Position numbers and translations under genes: made by a program
Shown here: piece after piece, positions 44,094 through 56,127 of the stretch
Position numbering within the stretch: position 1 is the stretch's first letter
Layout: each line of letters opens with the position of its first letter
The notes under the pieces: generated by a model
Seen by the model: the letters and a program-made list of their open reading frames with translations, nothing else
Database searches by the model: none
What the model was told of the DNA's origin: nothing
NCBI GenBank assembly: GCA_029531795.1
Contig: JAPEIS010000003.1
Location: forward strand, 1,364,001 to 1,428,000
Reading direction: 5' to 3'
DNA from: Sclerotinia nivalis
Taxonomy: Eukaryota > Ascomycota > Leotiomycetes > Helotiales > Sclerotiniaceae
DNA length: 64,000 bases

Positions 44094-47000
44094 GTAATTG
44101 TGTAGTGTGAGGACATTACGATTGCAAAAGATACCACTGATTTTGCGTTTCCGTTTTTGTGGCGTTTCATTTTGCATACTTAGTAGAGGATAACTACTAG
44201 GAGCCATCGGACAAATGCTCATTTCCATACGACTTGGAGCGGAGTTGGGGTCTGGCGTTAGTTTTGGTTGATGGCGTGATGTTTTTGTACGATGGATAGG
44301 TTGGAGAGGAGCTTTTTCCTGTCTGAGTTGTATATTTCACTGGTGTTTGGATTCATGAATGGATGAATGAAATGGTGAAGGGAGATGCAGGTGGAGGTGG
44401 AGGTTGATTGTCTTTCAAATCTGCACATATTCTTGAAAGAAGATTAGTGCTATGAAGTAGAATAAAAGAAAATTTTATTATGATTATAACTGACTGATTT
44501 TCTTTTCGGCTGTTGATTTTGAATATTCATTGATATGTGAGTAAGTAGTTTGTTTCTTGGATTGGCTTCGACTTTTTCTATGTCAAGAAGGGTGTGTGTG
44601 GAGATATCAGTCATGGAATATGATATATGATTCATTGACCGCATCTATAAATACAATAGTCTTCATTGTTTATTTCTAACGCCAACACTACAATTTATAT
44701 TCACAAGAGGGTACCAGTTATTGCGGGTTGGGAGGGGTTTGGGGGGAGGGGAGAGAAGCACGGAGGGAGATGGGGATTAGATTGGATGCTGTTTTTGGGG
44801 GGGGGGTTTGGTAAAGACTAAAAAGGAATTGGAAGTAGAAGGGTATTTTAAGAGTACCCCAAATTACTAAATCCATCACTTGCTATTGTAGTATAGTGTA
44901 GGTTTAGATGTAGGTGTACGGGAGATTCTTTTAAAAGGTTATTTTAAGGGCGTGTGTGGTTTTTATCTTGATTTTTATTTGAGGGAGGTTGGTTGTGTTG
45001 TATGTTGTGTTTATTTGAGTTTATTGAAGTGGTGTTGAGAGTACGAATGATTTTTCTGTAGGTTATGGGTTATGGGTTATGTTTTTAGAGTGGTGGGAGG
45101 GGATGGAACGGGATATTAATAGGATATTAATAGTGTAAATAAGATGAGGATAGTAATAGGTAATAGGTAATAGATAATAAATACATAGGTTTTGATGTTT
45201 ATGATATCTGCCTTCTACTGTGTTTTCTAGGGGGAATGAATAGATTCATCATGTATTATTCTGCTGTTTTAGACCATGCTCACACTTAATTTAAAAGTGT
45301 GTTTGCTACATGGTAAGATTACAATGAATGAATGGATGTACTGAAATGTGGATGGTCTGGATAACTTTTTTTTGGTTTTGATGCCGGTTTGCTGTTTTAT
45401 TGGGGGAACAGCTTTATATCTATATATCTATCTTTAAGGACTGGGAGGGAAGTAGTTCATGTGAGCGAGGAAGATATGATGTGGAATCCTTGATGTAAGA
45501 TTCACACTTCAGTACTTGCTTCCGGATGTTGTGCTATTCTGACTTAGTGAACTAGGTTTCTTTTATTGGTTTGGATCATGTTTGATATTCAGCTCTATCC
45601 ATCTGATTATGATTATGGTTATCGTTATAATGACATACCTGTCATTCCATATAATGGACCTCCAAGCCCGAATTCTTTCCCAAGAAAAAAGTGGAAAATG
45701 AAAAACGGCAGGTATACTTTCTTCGTGTTAGACAAGTTTGCTTGAAAGGGAAATGCTAGAGTAGGGCGAAGAATGAGTGGGATATCAAGAACTATTGCAC
45801 CTCCTCACATTGACAGTGAGTCCCCGGACTTTGATTAACCTATGTTGTGATGGATAAGATGGACTACTGAAACTTTGATACAACAGTGGATGGATACCCA
45901 ACAGCAGACTATACAGATGGAGAATATCATTAGCTTCGAACGATAGAATGAACCGTAAGATATTCTGAGCCTCTGAGCCGGTAAATTGAGTCATCTTTAC
46001 TCCAGATGACCTTTGCTCCATAGAAATTGCTGAAATAGTTCACTTTGTGAACATTATTATCCCTGCCCTTGGTGATTATGTCAATTTCTCAACTTGCTCA
46101 TCAGGAAGTGGTCAACCACTCAAGAGAGCTTTTTTATCTCAAACAGTGTAATGACATCAATTACCACTAAAGGGACATGTCAAAAGAACGTTGATTCGAA
46201 GGTTTGGAATCATTGCGTACGGCATATGGCATTTTTTTTTCACCCTGCAAATTTCCTGCAAAATGATGATAAGTCATCACCCCGCAAGCTTTCCTGGCAC
46301 AGTGCTAACTATACTTTCCACATTTCGATCTGTCTAGTTGATTTCAAAGAACTTGGTTAGCAGTCAGATCAACAAATTCATTCCGCACTACGGACAAAAA
46401 CTGCAAAAAGGTACAGCAGCTCCTTTGTTTCCCCAGCTTTTAGTGTTTGACCAGACTTCCCTGCCTTGCTTTCATTAGTAAAATCCTAGATATCAGTATA
46501 CAGGCATTTGGAACCTTGATGGAATAATGCTAGGTCATGCTAGACATTTACTATCTGCAAGACATTGTGTCAACGATAAGATGGCACTTTGATCTCCCGC
46601 AAGAAAAATACCTCGGCGGGTTGCTATTTCTCCACACCCAAAATATCTGCAGTCACATCACTACCACACAGACACCGGGCATGAATCTCGAACTTTTGTT
46701 GATTCTTTTCGTGTTCCTCATAAAGCGTTCATATTAAGTATTTGAAATACACGGAGATACCAATATTGAGTAGTCATGTGGCGCCGCGCGCTTGTTTAGG
46801 TCATGGTAGTGACTTGGCAGAATCAACGAACTTTCCGATCGGAACTCAAATCTTATTATCTCAGCTTAGATTCAGTGAGGAGATGAAGAAACAGCTAGCA
46901 CTCACTAACAATAATAGCTGAGTCGTAGTATAAGATATTCAACCAAGAGACTAAACGTACCCATAAAAACTCGTACGCCTATTAAGTCCGCTGTGCCAAT

Positions 47001-47138
47001 TAGGATTTCCCGAACCGCTCCGGCACTTGTGGGTTTTTGTACATTATCCTCGACCGTTACTTTTCACACTTGCTGAAAATTCATGTACTCCATACCGTTC
47101 AATTAGTCTCAAACGTGGACGTGAACTTGAAGCAATGA
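44094..47138. other. Gene-poor stretch, 3.0 kb, downstream of kinesin-14
   Basis: The first 1.4 kb is G/T-rich on the plus strand with a G-quadruplex-type motif (44725-44751), a G-run at 44800-44809, TTATGGG repeats near 45062 and GGTAATA repeats near 45153. After that there are short open frames on both strands without features. No gene is supported. Confidence 0.5.
44725..44751 (+). other. G-quadruplex-type motif
   Basis: Four G-runs of 3, 3, 4 and 6 bases with loops TT, A and TTT, followed by a further GGGG, meet the G3+N1-7 rule. It is about 630 bases after the kinesin stop codon. Confidence 0.6.
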
Positions 47139-47522
47139 CGAGACGTTCGTGAAGGAGGGCGAAGACTCAACACCTGTACGTGGTGCCCTCTACAAACCTC
47201 CAGCTCTCTATTGAGAGTCTGCAGAACTAAGATTGAATCATTTGATGGAATCGGATACATTGGAAGAAAGAGAGAGGGTTTCCCGATTACGATATTCACG
47301 ATGGAAGGGTTATTACGATTTTACAGCATCAATATCTTCGAAAGGATGAACGAACATCAACCCAAAATACAGACGATAGCTACAGAAGCCCTAATTAGAT
47401 TCAACATCTACCATCAACTATTACCTCAATACGAAGTATGATACACCTAGTAAATCCCTTCTATTCCAGAAAAATCTTTTCGATACAGAATTTGCTACTG
47501 TTTTATTCGCATTTTATACCTT

Positions 47523-47546
47523 TTTTCGATAATCGATTATCGAAAA
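47523..47546. repeat. 24-bp perfect palindrome
   Basis: The half-site TTTTCGATAATC is followed immediately by its reverse complement, with the ATCGAT core at the centre. It lies in an AT-rich part of the candidate insertion. Confidence 0.85.
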
Positions 47547-48050
47547 CACATTCATTTTAACACTACGATTATCACGAAACAAAAAATACCATCATCTATC
47601 AATTAATACTATACTCTAGACATCGATACGATATTACGCCTTTTCCTCGATTTTACGAAAATATTTTTTGTGCATGTGTGAATAGGATTAGGGCCACGCC
47701 CCACTATCATTACATTCAAATGACCGATATTCTATTCGGCGGTTTCGATTATTTACATTCAAACAAAGCTGAAAATCATCACACCTAGGAAGGCATGCAA
47801 AGGAGCTAATGAATGAATTCGAGCTGAGGAGAATGGTGCCTTCCAATTGCTTTTCATTAGTATGAGGACCCTTTTGCTGTGCTGAAGGTAATCTTGACAG
47901 AGATAACTCTTGACCTTTATAGAAAGTGATATCGGAATAGCAGATTGGATCGAAGAAGAAGATTATATCAATGGGATGCTTTAATTAGCAAGGAGTAGAA
48001 GGAGAACGAGGAAGGAAAGGTCTTAAAGAATGAAGATATCGGGCTTTGTT

Positions 48051-48217
48051 CCCCAGTATTAGTTTTCACTTGCCCTTAATCAACATTTCAAGGGTTGAAA
48101 AGAAACCCAAACTATACAAACTGTATATTAGCTAGCATACAACTCCCCATAGCATCAACTAGGAGCTCATAGAGCCCCTAGCCGTCCTAGATAGTCTTAG
48201 ACTCAGTGTGGACGTTA

Positions 48218-48256
<39 letters not shown>
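48051..48256 (+). mobile_element. 5'-truncated copy of the LINE 3' end
   Basis: Two blocks match the LINE at the start of the window: CCCCAGTATTAGTTTTCACT here against 6086-6105 there, and the block from CTAGCCGTCC through GTCTTAGACTCAGTGTG to GACGTTAA at 48178-48217 against 6220-6258. Both end in a TCAA-repeat tail (48219-48256 here). This copy is much less C-to-T changed than the other, so it is either younger or escaped RIP by being short. Confidence 0.75.
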
Positions 48257-48258
<2 letters not shown>

Positions 48259-49242
48259 AGACGTTCATGAAAACGTGGCAAACAGGGGAAACCGATCAAT
48301 CCGTTATTTCTGTAAGCCCTGTCTAAATTACCATGTTAATTGTTTTCATTAATGACTCGTAACTTCATGACAAGATATTGACCGTGCCGTGTGATGTGAC
48401 GAGTTAGCGTGTGGATTTGCACCCTCTAGTTCGCAAGCTAAAATGTACTTAAACTCCGTCCAGCCCTAATTTCAACGGAGTTTTGACTTTCAAATCTTCT
48501 GCCCCGGCGCCTTTTACTAATTCGAGAAACTTGTCCGTTGTCAAATGTTTGTAGTGTCTAGTCTCGGTTGTATCCTCCCAGTTATGAATAAATTCAAAAG
48601 CTAACAAAACTAAGAAGTGTAACTAAGGGCCAGCCATGAAGTAATGGTACGCGAATGGTGTTGAAGTTCCCGAGGACTTTGGCAGCTTGACATAATTCTT
48701 GGCTTTTCTAGAGGAAAACTTTATACTGCGAAAGTGGGAGTTCGGTGCGAGCGGCACGAGATCTTCGGTGATCAGCATGAAGTGAATATGATAGATAATG
48801 CTATAAAATTATACGACGCTGAACGAGGAGCTTAAATACAATGATGTGAATTTCCGTTATCATTTGATAGGTGAGAAGAATGTGATATATTATCTTTGAA
48901 AAATATGGTGGATGCTTCGTTTAAAAACAAGTTTGTCCTATAATGCAAAGGTAGTGCCGACAGGATCAAAGAAAGGTGGTGGGAGCTTACATACTATGTT
49001 TCGCTGTGGATATATCGTGGATCGGACGAAGGTGGGTAATCTTTGTAAATACAAGAACTTTCGAGCATTGAGTACATGAAGGCTGTATGTTTAATATCAC
49101 GAAAGTGTATCACTCAAGAAGGAAGGATCTCACATGCCGAGAAATTTTGGTAAACTGATGATCTTTCCTCGGGTTGTGGCCTCGTTGATCATGGTCTTGT
49201 CCTGAAAATTTTATTCAAAGAAAATATTGAAGCTTGAATGCA

Positions 49243-49281
49243 AGAAGATTCAGAACATGCAAGAAGATTCAGAACATGCAT
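49243..49281. repeat. 19-bp tandem duplication
   Basis: The unit GCAAGAAGATTCAGAACAT occurs twice in a row, with a partial third copy (AGAAGATTCA) at about 49296. Confidence 0.8.
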
Positions 49282-52200
49282 GCAAGTAATCGGAGAAGAT
49301 TCATAATCCTAGGATATTCTCATGCATACTGTGCTAAAATGTAACTGCAGCGTGGGGTATAAACCCCCGTTAGGTATTTTTTGCGTCGCCATCAGATGGA
49401 CAACAACTAGACAGAATTATAGGGTAATATTGAAACGAACGAAGATTCTTATTGAAGCTGGTTGCATCCTGTTCTCGAGGAGGTTGCAGGTCCCACGTCA
49501 GTTTGGCATGAATGACTACGGCATGCAGCGAGGTGGTGGCAACCTCGATGGTGGTTTTAACCACACGTGGTAAAATTGAGAGAAGCTGATGGAGTCATAA
49601 GAGGCAAACTAGAGAATATGCATGCTTGAAATTGGGGTAAAAATATAATGATGATCATATGATGGTTGAATATCGCATTTGCACGACGAGAGAGCTCGCC
49701 AAAGACTCATGAAAAATTAATAGAAATTACTTTTTAGAATAACGGACCTTGTAAGGAACTCTAAAATGATGCAGCAACAAAGAGTCATGATGGTGGTGCT
49801 TGAAAGACTTCGATAGGCCTACCCCTCAGGTTGTCCAGGATAGTCTGGCTGTTATCGGTATTTTTTGAGATTATCCTCCCACTTCACACCCCCATGGGCC
49901 GATCTAAACCGGCCCCCTCGTTCGAATCATCATAAGAATTCAATCCACTTGAAGCGATCTGGAACCTCTGGGTATGAATGTTTTGTGGTTTGACAGTATG
50001 GCATAGATTTGCCAAATACAAATCAGCACGTTAAGGCTCATCGGCGTGCGATTGAACCTAGCCATCGGGGCATCCCCTCCTGAAAGGGGCGCATTTTCCT
50101 TGTGTGTGAAATATAATTAACTTTCCAAAGCAAAGTCCTGACGTCGGCTAGGGAAATCAGATAGAAACCATGTCGAAGTATTATGATCGCGTGGGGACCA
50201 TGGAGACTATGATTGATGACTGCAGCAATTCTTACTGAAACTCATGCAAAGGTTAATAAGGTTGAAATTATTTCTCTGGTGTCCATTGGGTGGTGCCCCT
50301 TGATGTTGCAACGTTCCTGGAAATGGCCTTCACGAGGCGAAGCAAACCACTACATGTTCCTAATTATTAGCGATGGTAGAAACAAGCTATGCAGTAAGCT
50401 TTCAATGGCTGCTTACTATCATTCAACATTAGTGTTAGACATCGGGGAGAATTGTTGGTGGTCAATTATCTACCCGTTCCGAGGTATAGTTTCAAAAATC
50501 GGGATCAAAAAAAGAACATAAGATCCCGATGAACTGGTTTTGGAACGGCGAGCTGCATTGCAAGACTGGCAGCATCTGTATCACTCGATTGAAAGGCTAG
50601 CCACAGGTAGCGAGATGTGCTGCGCCGTCTACTCGGTTTTTAGGTCCCCGAGCTGGTAACCATGGGGACTCGATAAGCCAATTCTGTTGCACCTTAGACA
50701 TGTAAACAGCCGGATGTCCCCAATACTGTTGGCTTCCGCTCGCTTTAGATTGGCGAAGGTGCAATAGTCTCGAGGACATCAGCTCGTGGGTAAAGTCCTG
50801 TGATTCGGTGGAACATTCTTGGGGTTACTCTTTACCGAATATGCGATAATGCTTAATGGCGCTTCGTGCATGAGGCTGGACAGGAGGGTGTATTAAAGTT
50901 TAGAATCTTGGAAATTGACCGTTGACGAGGTTGTGGGTGATTACACAACGTAATCATATGAAGTACAAACGAAGATTACGTCCTACAACAGCTACAATAA
51001 ATTAGGATTGCGTACTGTTGTGACTTTCAGGCTTTCCTTTCCGGATGCAAGTTCCAAGAACCCCGGAATTTCCACACGGCCATACCCGCAGACCACGCAC
51101 ATTACACTGACTGATGAATTGACCTGGACCTTTCGGATAATTTGATTTCTGTATGGTTCATTTCCGTATGTTGGCTGAACTTGGCTGTTGGTGTGTTTGT
51201 ATTGTAAGAATACATTTACATTTGTGGGAGTACGTATACAATGCAAAAGCTTTCCGGGTAGGCGCATAATTGATTACATAACAAATGTCAGCATTTCCTC
51301 TTTTAGATATTCTTGCGAATTTCTGTAGATTGCAGACTTTTGTGACAAGCTATTATACAACCATGACACCGAAGCAACCAATGTTCTCGATCATATCTAC
51401 CAGGGTCATAATTCCCTGTCAAAGAAAAAAGGGTGTAATTAACTTTGACGATTGACAGATGGAGGGTTGCACACAGCTGTGCATACAGTTGCAGATATGA
51501 TATCCAATCGCAAAGTCTTTGGGATGCTGGACGGATGGTACAGGATGAATTTGGTCAAGTGTTTACTTGATCGATCTCAAATTGGCGAGCATATTATAAT
51601 GACCATGAGAAGGTATCTTCAATCCCAAAAGGCCGTCAGGTCTTAGAACTTGTCTTTTATGCCCGTGCAATAAAATTCCCCGATGAACCACTCGACATGC
51701 TTTAGTTGGCATGCAGTTGTTTCTTCTGCTGAACATGCAACGGTTCGAAGTTTCATTGAAAGTTCCTAATTTGGAAACATCAGCGATTTCCTTGACACCC
51801 GTTGCAAAGATTGATGTGATGACACTTTGCACCAAGGGGCACCCATGAATTCCGCTGCCATTTGGTTATTATCCTCGAATATCCTTGAGTATTTTCTCTT
51901 GCCGTGACACCGAGGGTTGCTTGGATCTAGGTTGTTTGAGATCTCTGGTCTTTGGTCGTTTCATGAGCTCGAGGGGCTGGCTCATGGTCGCTCCATGATA
52001 AATTGTGGCTTAGATGCTTCGAATCAAATAAAGCACAAGATGCTGCAAGTAAGGAAATCCGCAGAACGGAAAGCATGACAACCTACTAAAGCACGAGAAT
52101 TTGGTTATTTTTACATGGCAAATTTGCACTTCCACTGAGTGGGCTCGAGTTTCCACACTACTGAGGGGAATCAGTACGAAGTTCCATAAACATGGTGTCT

Positions 52201-55200
52201 CGGGAAGACAGCATTCGGAGGATTGTACATATATTGCGATCATGGTAGGTCTCATCTGAACTTGCCATGGCATCTCTAGCTGTAGCTAGGTATCTATAGC
52301 ACATTAGCATCACGAGGAGGTTGGCTGCATACTGTTATAATCACATGTCTTACTGGTGTCAGAAGGAGATTTCCAGGAAATGATTCGCTTTACTTTTGTG
52401 CATTATCCAAAGATGCAAGGTATGCGGCCAATTGCAGGTACATTGAGCATGGGTATTTAAAATGATAACTGCATGTAACAAACCCCACAGATCATCGCGA
52501 TTAAAAAAAGAGAACTTGTAGCCTATTACGGCCGTCGAGGTCTTTATAATATCGGGTTGATAACTTTCACAAATTGAGTGGCTAGGATAAACGCCTAACC
52601 ATGCACCGTGCCCAATCATAATGATCTCCCTCGGCTCGCAATAATCGAAAATAAGTCAGTAGAATGAATCAAGGTCTTCGTCATATACATCATATACGCA
52701 TATCAATGCAGTCATCTAGGCATCACATCTGCTGTAGCATTAAACCTGCCAAAAGAACCAAAAGTCATATCCATGCCCGAACCATCCCCGGCGCGCCACG
52801 ATCTCGGAGAGCTCGGAAGTTAACCCTGAAATATGGTGGGTATTTTCTATACCCTCTCCCCAAGAATCCCATCTAGGATTGGAAAATGCCATATTAAGAC
52901 CAACTTGCGAAATTCACAACTTGTCGGAAAGTTTCATGATTCAAACTGTGAATAAAACGGATGAATCATAAACGAGCCCCTTCATCCAGATCTGTCACCT
53001 TTCAAGGATAAGACTGGGTGTTCAACGGCCCCCAGCCGTCTAGTATTTTTAAAAAAAAAAATTATATTTCAAGTAGAAAATTCGCTATGGTTGGTCCCAA
53101 GCAGATGGGTCACTCGAGAAAAATAACCTGCAAGATCCCATCGTTCTGCATCCTGCAAGTGTTTAGCAGCAGCAATAATGATAGGTCGCATTGCCTTATC
53201 CCAAGTTCAAAGACATATTAAAAGGTGGGTATTCGGCGATTTGAATTTCCTCAAATTAACCACTCATCGAGATCTAGGCAGTTCATTTGTCAATCATCGA
53301 AGCTTTTTTTGGCTCATAACGATGTCCTTGTCCTTGTACAGCTGTCAGTCTTCCCTTCTCCTCAAGCCCTAAGATCTCCTCGAAAGACATCAACTCCCGG
53401 TGTCGATCATGTCACTGGTAGAAATAAGCCTGTCAATTTTGCCTGAACGTCGTGGCTTGCGAGGGGGAATCGGTAGTAATTGAAACGGACGGTGAGCAGC
53501 TAATCAAACCACTCAAAGTTACTTCCTAGAACCTGGAATGTTACCCTTGATGTTTTGCCCTATGTATTGCCCATTTCATAGAGTCGTTCGAAAAAGGATT
53601 TGATCTCCATGAATTCAGCTTTTAGGTCTCCACATTGCGAATTTTGCTGAAGCTAAAGTTGTGTAATGCAAAAGAAAAGCCTCGGTTCAATCGGTCAGTA
53701 GCACTATCAAAGCAAGACGTGTGGATTTGTAACCAGCTTTACTTTACTTGAGTTTTATGTCCAGCTAACCTTTATCGGTTGTAATTTGGTTTTCATGTAT
53801 TTCCCTAAGTGAAATTGCAGGAGTGACTGAGCCCGATTTACATCTTCTAGAAATCAGATTGGGATGTTCGTTTCAATGACAGAGGTACTTTACAGGGAGA
53901 AAGTATATTTCTAGTTTCTATATATAATAAAGTCCAAGTTTTAACAGAAATTCATTTACGTGAGTATCGAATTAGAGTATTTTTTCTCGTATCCTTTCAA
54001 CTGTGGATTCTTAAATTAATGACTTCCGTGTTAACCTTAACCTGCCCTGCTAGCTATAGTGCGGAATAGACACCGAGCCCCAAGTTAGCCCCCGTAATTA
54101 GGGCCTGTAGGAATTTTTTCTCGCTAGAACTCTATTGTGGTCTATGCTGCAATTTCAGCAATTAGAAATGTCAACAAATTAATCGTCATGAATCAAGCAA
54201 TATGTCAACTCTAATGTTCTTTGGTAATGATCTTTGCTATTTGCTCAACCCATGCAAATTCAGAGTTTCGATTTGGGTAGGTCGAATTAGTCGAGTTTGC
54301 TCCTAAAGAGGGCTATTGAGGGTTAATGAAGGATGTATTAATAGAGAGATTGTCAGCCACAGAAGGATCCCTACAGATATTACAATAATTGCAAAGTCGT
54401 ACGCTGATATGTGGGAAGACAGGAGGGGAAACACAAGACAAGGCTGATCCCAGAATCATGATTCTGATTCTGATTCATAGATTGCTCAATGCACATACCA
54501 ACAATCTAGGAAGGCACGGTGAGCACCTACCAGCAGACTGACCAGGTCTGGTATCCACCTGTGACCATCAAAACTGCCAAACTGAACATCATGTCGAAAC
54601 AAGTCTCCATCTATCAGCTATCGGCTACTGTACCTTGACTTTGCAGCTAAGCAATAAGGAGTAAAAGCACCTCAGACCCATAAACCTCCTTGTTGACTAG
54701 TACAGTATATCAATGGACACTGGGACACGGAAAAAAAGAACAAAACATCCATGACGATGTTTTATTCATGCTAACTAGTAAACAATTGACCAAATCGCAA
54801 GTCTTCCTTCACTTGTCCCCCGATTTTCATCATTCGTTCGGCAAGATGCAGTAAAGTTGCAGCTTTGGAACATCCCCCTGCTCGGTATTGGATAACATGG
54901 AATGTGTCCACCGGGGAATAGAGCGGCTGCACTGCTGCACGGTTGAAGAGCGTAAGTGTAAAAAAGACCCCGGCACCGTGACGCTGGCACTTGACTTAGA
55001 ACCTAGCTGGTAGGATGCAGCTCCTTCTTTGCGGCGAACACCATCATTACATCTCACTAACCTTCTTGTTTAGGAATACGCACTATATAGATTCTTCTAC
55101 AACACAAAGCCCAATCATACTGTCAAGGATCTCTTAGTCCTAGTATCAATACTCGCAACCCATACCCTCCGAACCTTCTTGGAATCTTCCAGGAGAAACG

Positions 55201-55882
55201 CCACACTAGACCGCTTACTTAGTTACAACCGTTCTTACTCTTTTTTTTTTGGATCGACACAAGCATACCTCCATGTAACTTCATCGACGAGGCTATCCTA
55301 ACATCACCTACCCCCTTCTTTGCCAAAGCACAAGCCTCGGACCGACATTAGATCCATTTCTGACACTGCGGTATTCTCTTGTGGGAAACACCCCTGACAC
55401 TTTGATCTTGTCCTCCCATCCTCTTAGCCTTCTATGGAAATACCATCCCGGTAACTGTGCAGCGGCCCGTTGATCGACTTCTTCAACTAATCTGTTATAC
55501 TTAAGAGTCCTCACTCCTCATTACATATATTACAAGTCAAAATCTCTTTTACATCAATCCGAGGTTAGGTCAGATTGCCTTTCATCACCGATCACACCAA
55601 AAATCTATATACGGCCCATTGCAAGAACCTTATTTGATATTTCGTTTTTGTGCCAATACCACCATTGAACATCCCTAGTTGAATTTGAGTATTCGGAGAG
55701 TAACGCCACCAGTCATTGTTGAATTGTTCGAGATTGACTTCGGGAGACCTTCGAGTTACCATTGGAACATCTCAATTTGGAAGAACGTCCATAAAGTCGT
55801 TATCCCGGAAACACTATTGTTCACGGCACTTTTAAATTTGAGTTTTTAGCCTACACTACTGGTAGTGGCTGATCTAGTCTTG

Positions 55883-56105
55883 GTAAGTCATCAAACTAAG
55901 ACGTTGCCCCTTCCGACTTCCTTAGTCTGGTGCTTGGGATTTTATGGACCTCCATAAATAAATCACAAAATGATACTCATCAATACAAGACTTCCTTCTA
56001 AACTTTCTTTCAAACTCTAACCTTCGTTCAACTATTTAATCAATATATACCCTCGCTGACATTACAAAAGGACAACGCACTCTTTACCTCTTCATATCTA
56101 CACAG
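55883..56105 (+). other. Possible 5' leader intron of the homeobox gene
   Basis: A consensus donor (TGGTAAGT) and an acceptor (CTACACAG) 22 bases before the start codon would remove 223 bases, including an upstream ATG near 55943. No coding frame tests this, so it is only a candidate. Confidence 0.25.
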
Positions 56106-56127
56106 AGCCATATCGGGCAAATTTGAA

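Larger units (their letters stand above)
47139..48271. mobile_element. Candidate LINE insertion with 15-bp flanking duplication
   Basis: The sequence right after the (TCAA)n tail, CGAGACGTTCATGAA (48257-48271), recurs with one change (G for A) at 47139-47153. A LINE leaves target duplications of this size around its insertion, so the inserted DNA could be 47154-48256, about 1.1 kb. Only the last 206 bases clearly match the LINE at the window start. The rest, including an AT-rich part with a 24-bp palindrome (47523-47546), I cannot assign. The duplication could be chance. Confidence 0.4.
48272..56127. other. Gene desert, 7.9 kb, upstream of the homeobox gene
   Basis: Open frames here are at most about 100 codons, scattered over both strands, with no family I recognise. 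A 19-bp direct repeat (49243-49281) is the only repeat noted. Base composition is ordinary, so this is not RIP-treated DNA. From about 55070 on, the plus strand becomes C/T-rich, as in fungal promoters and long 5' leaders. Long non-coding transcripts or small secreted proteins cannot be excluded. Confidence 0.5.

Noticed and set aside
45061..45082. TTATGGG repeats resembling telomere repeat
   Set aside because: The unit is TTATGGG and not TTAGGG, and there are only about three copies in the interior of the window.
53041..53062. CAGCCGTCTAG followed by an A-run, resembling the LINE 3' block and a poly(A) tail
   Set aside because: Only about 9 bases match and the TCAA tail and the rest of the block are missing.
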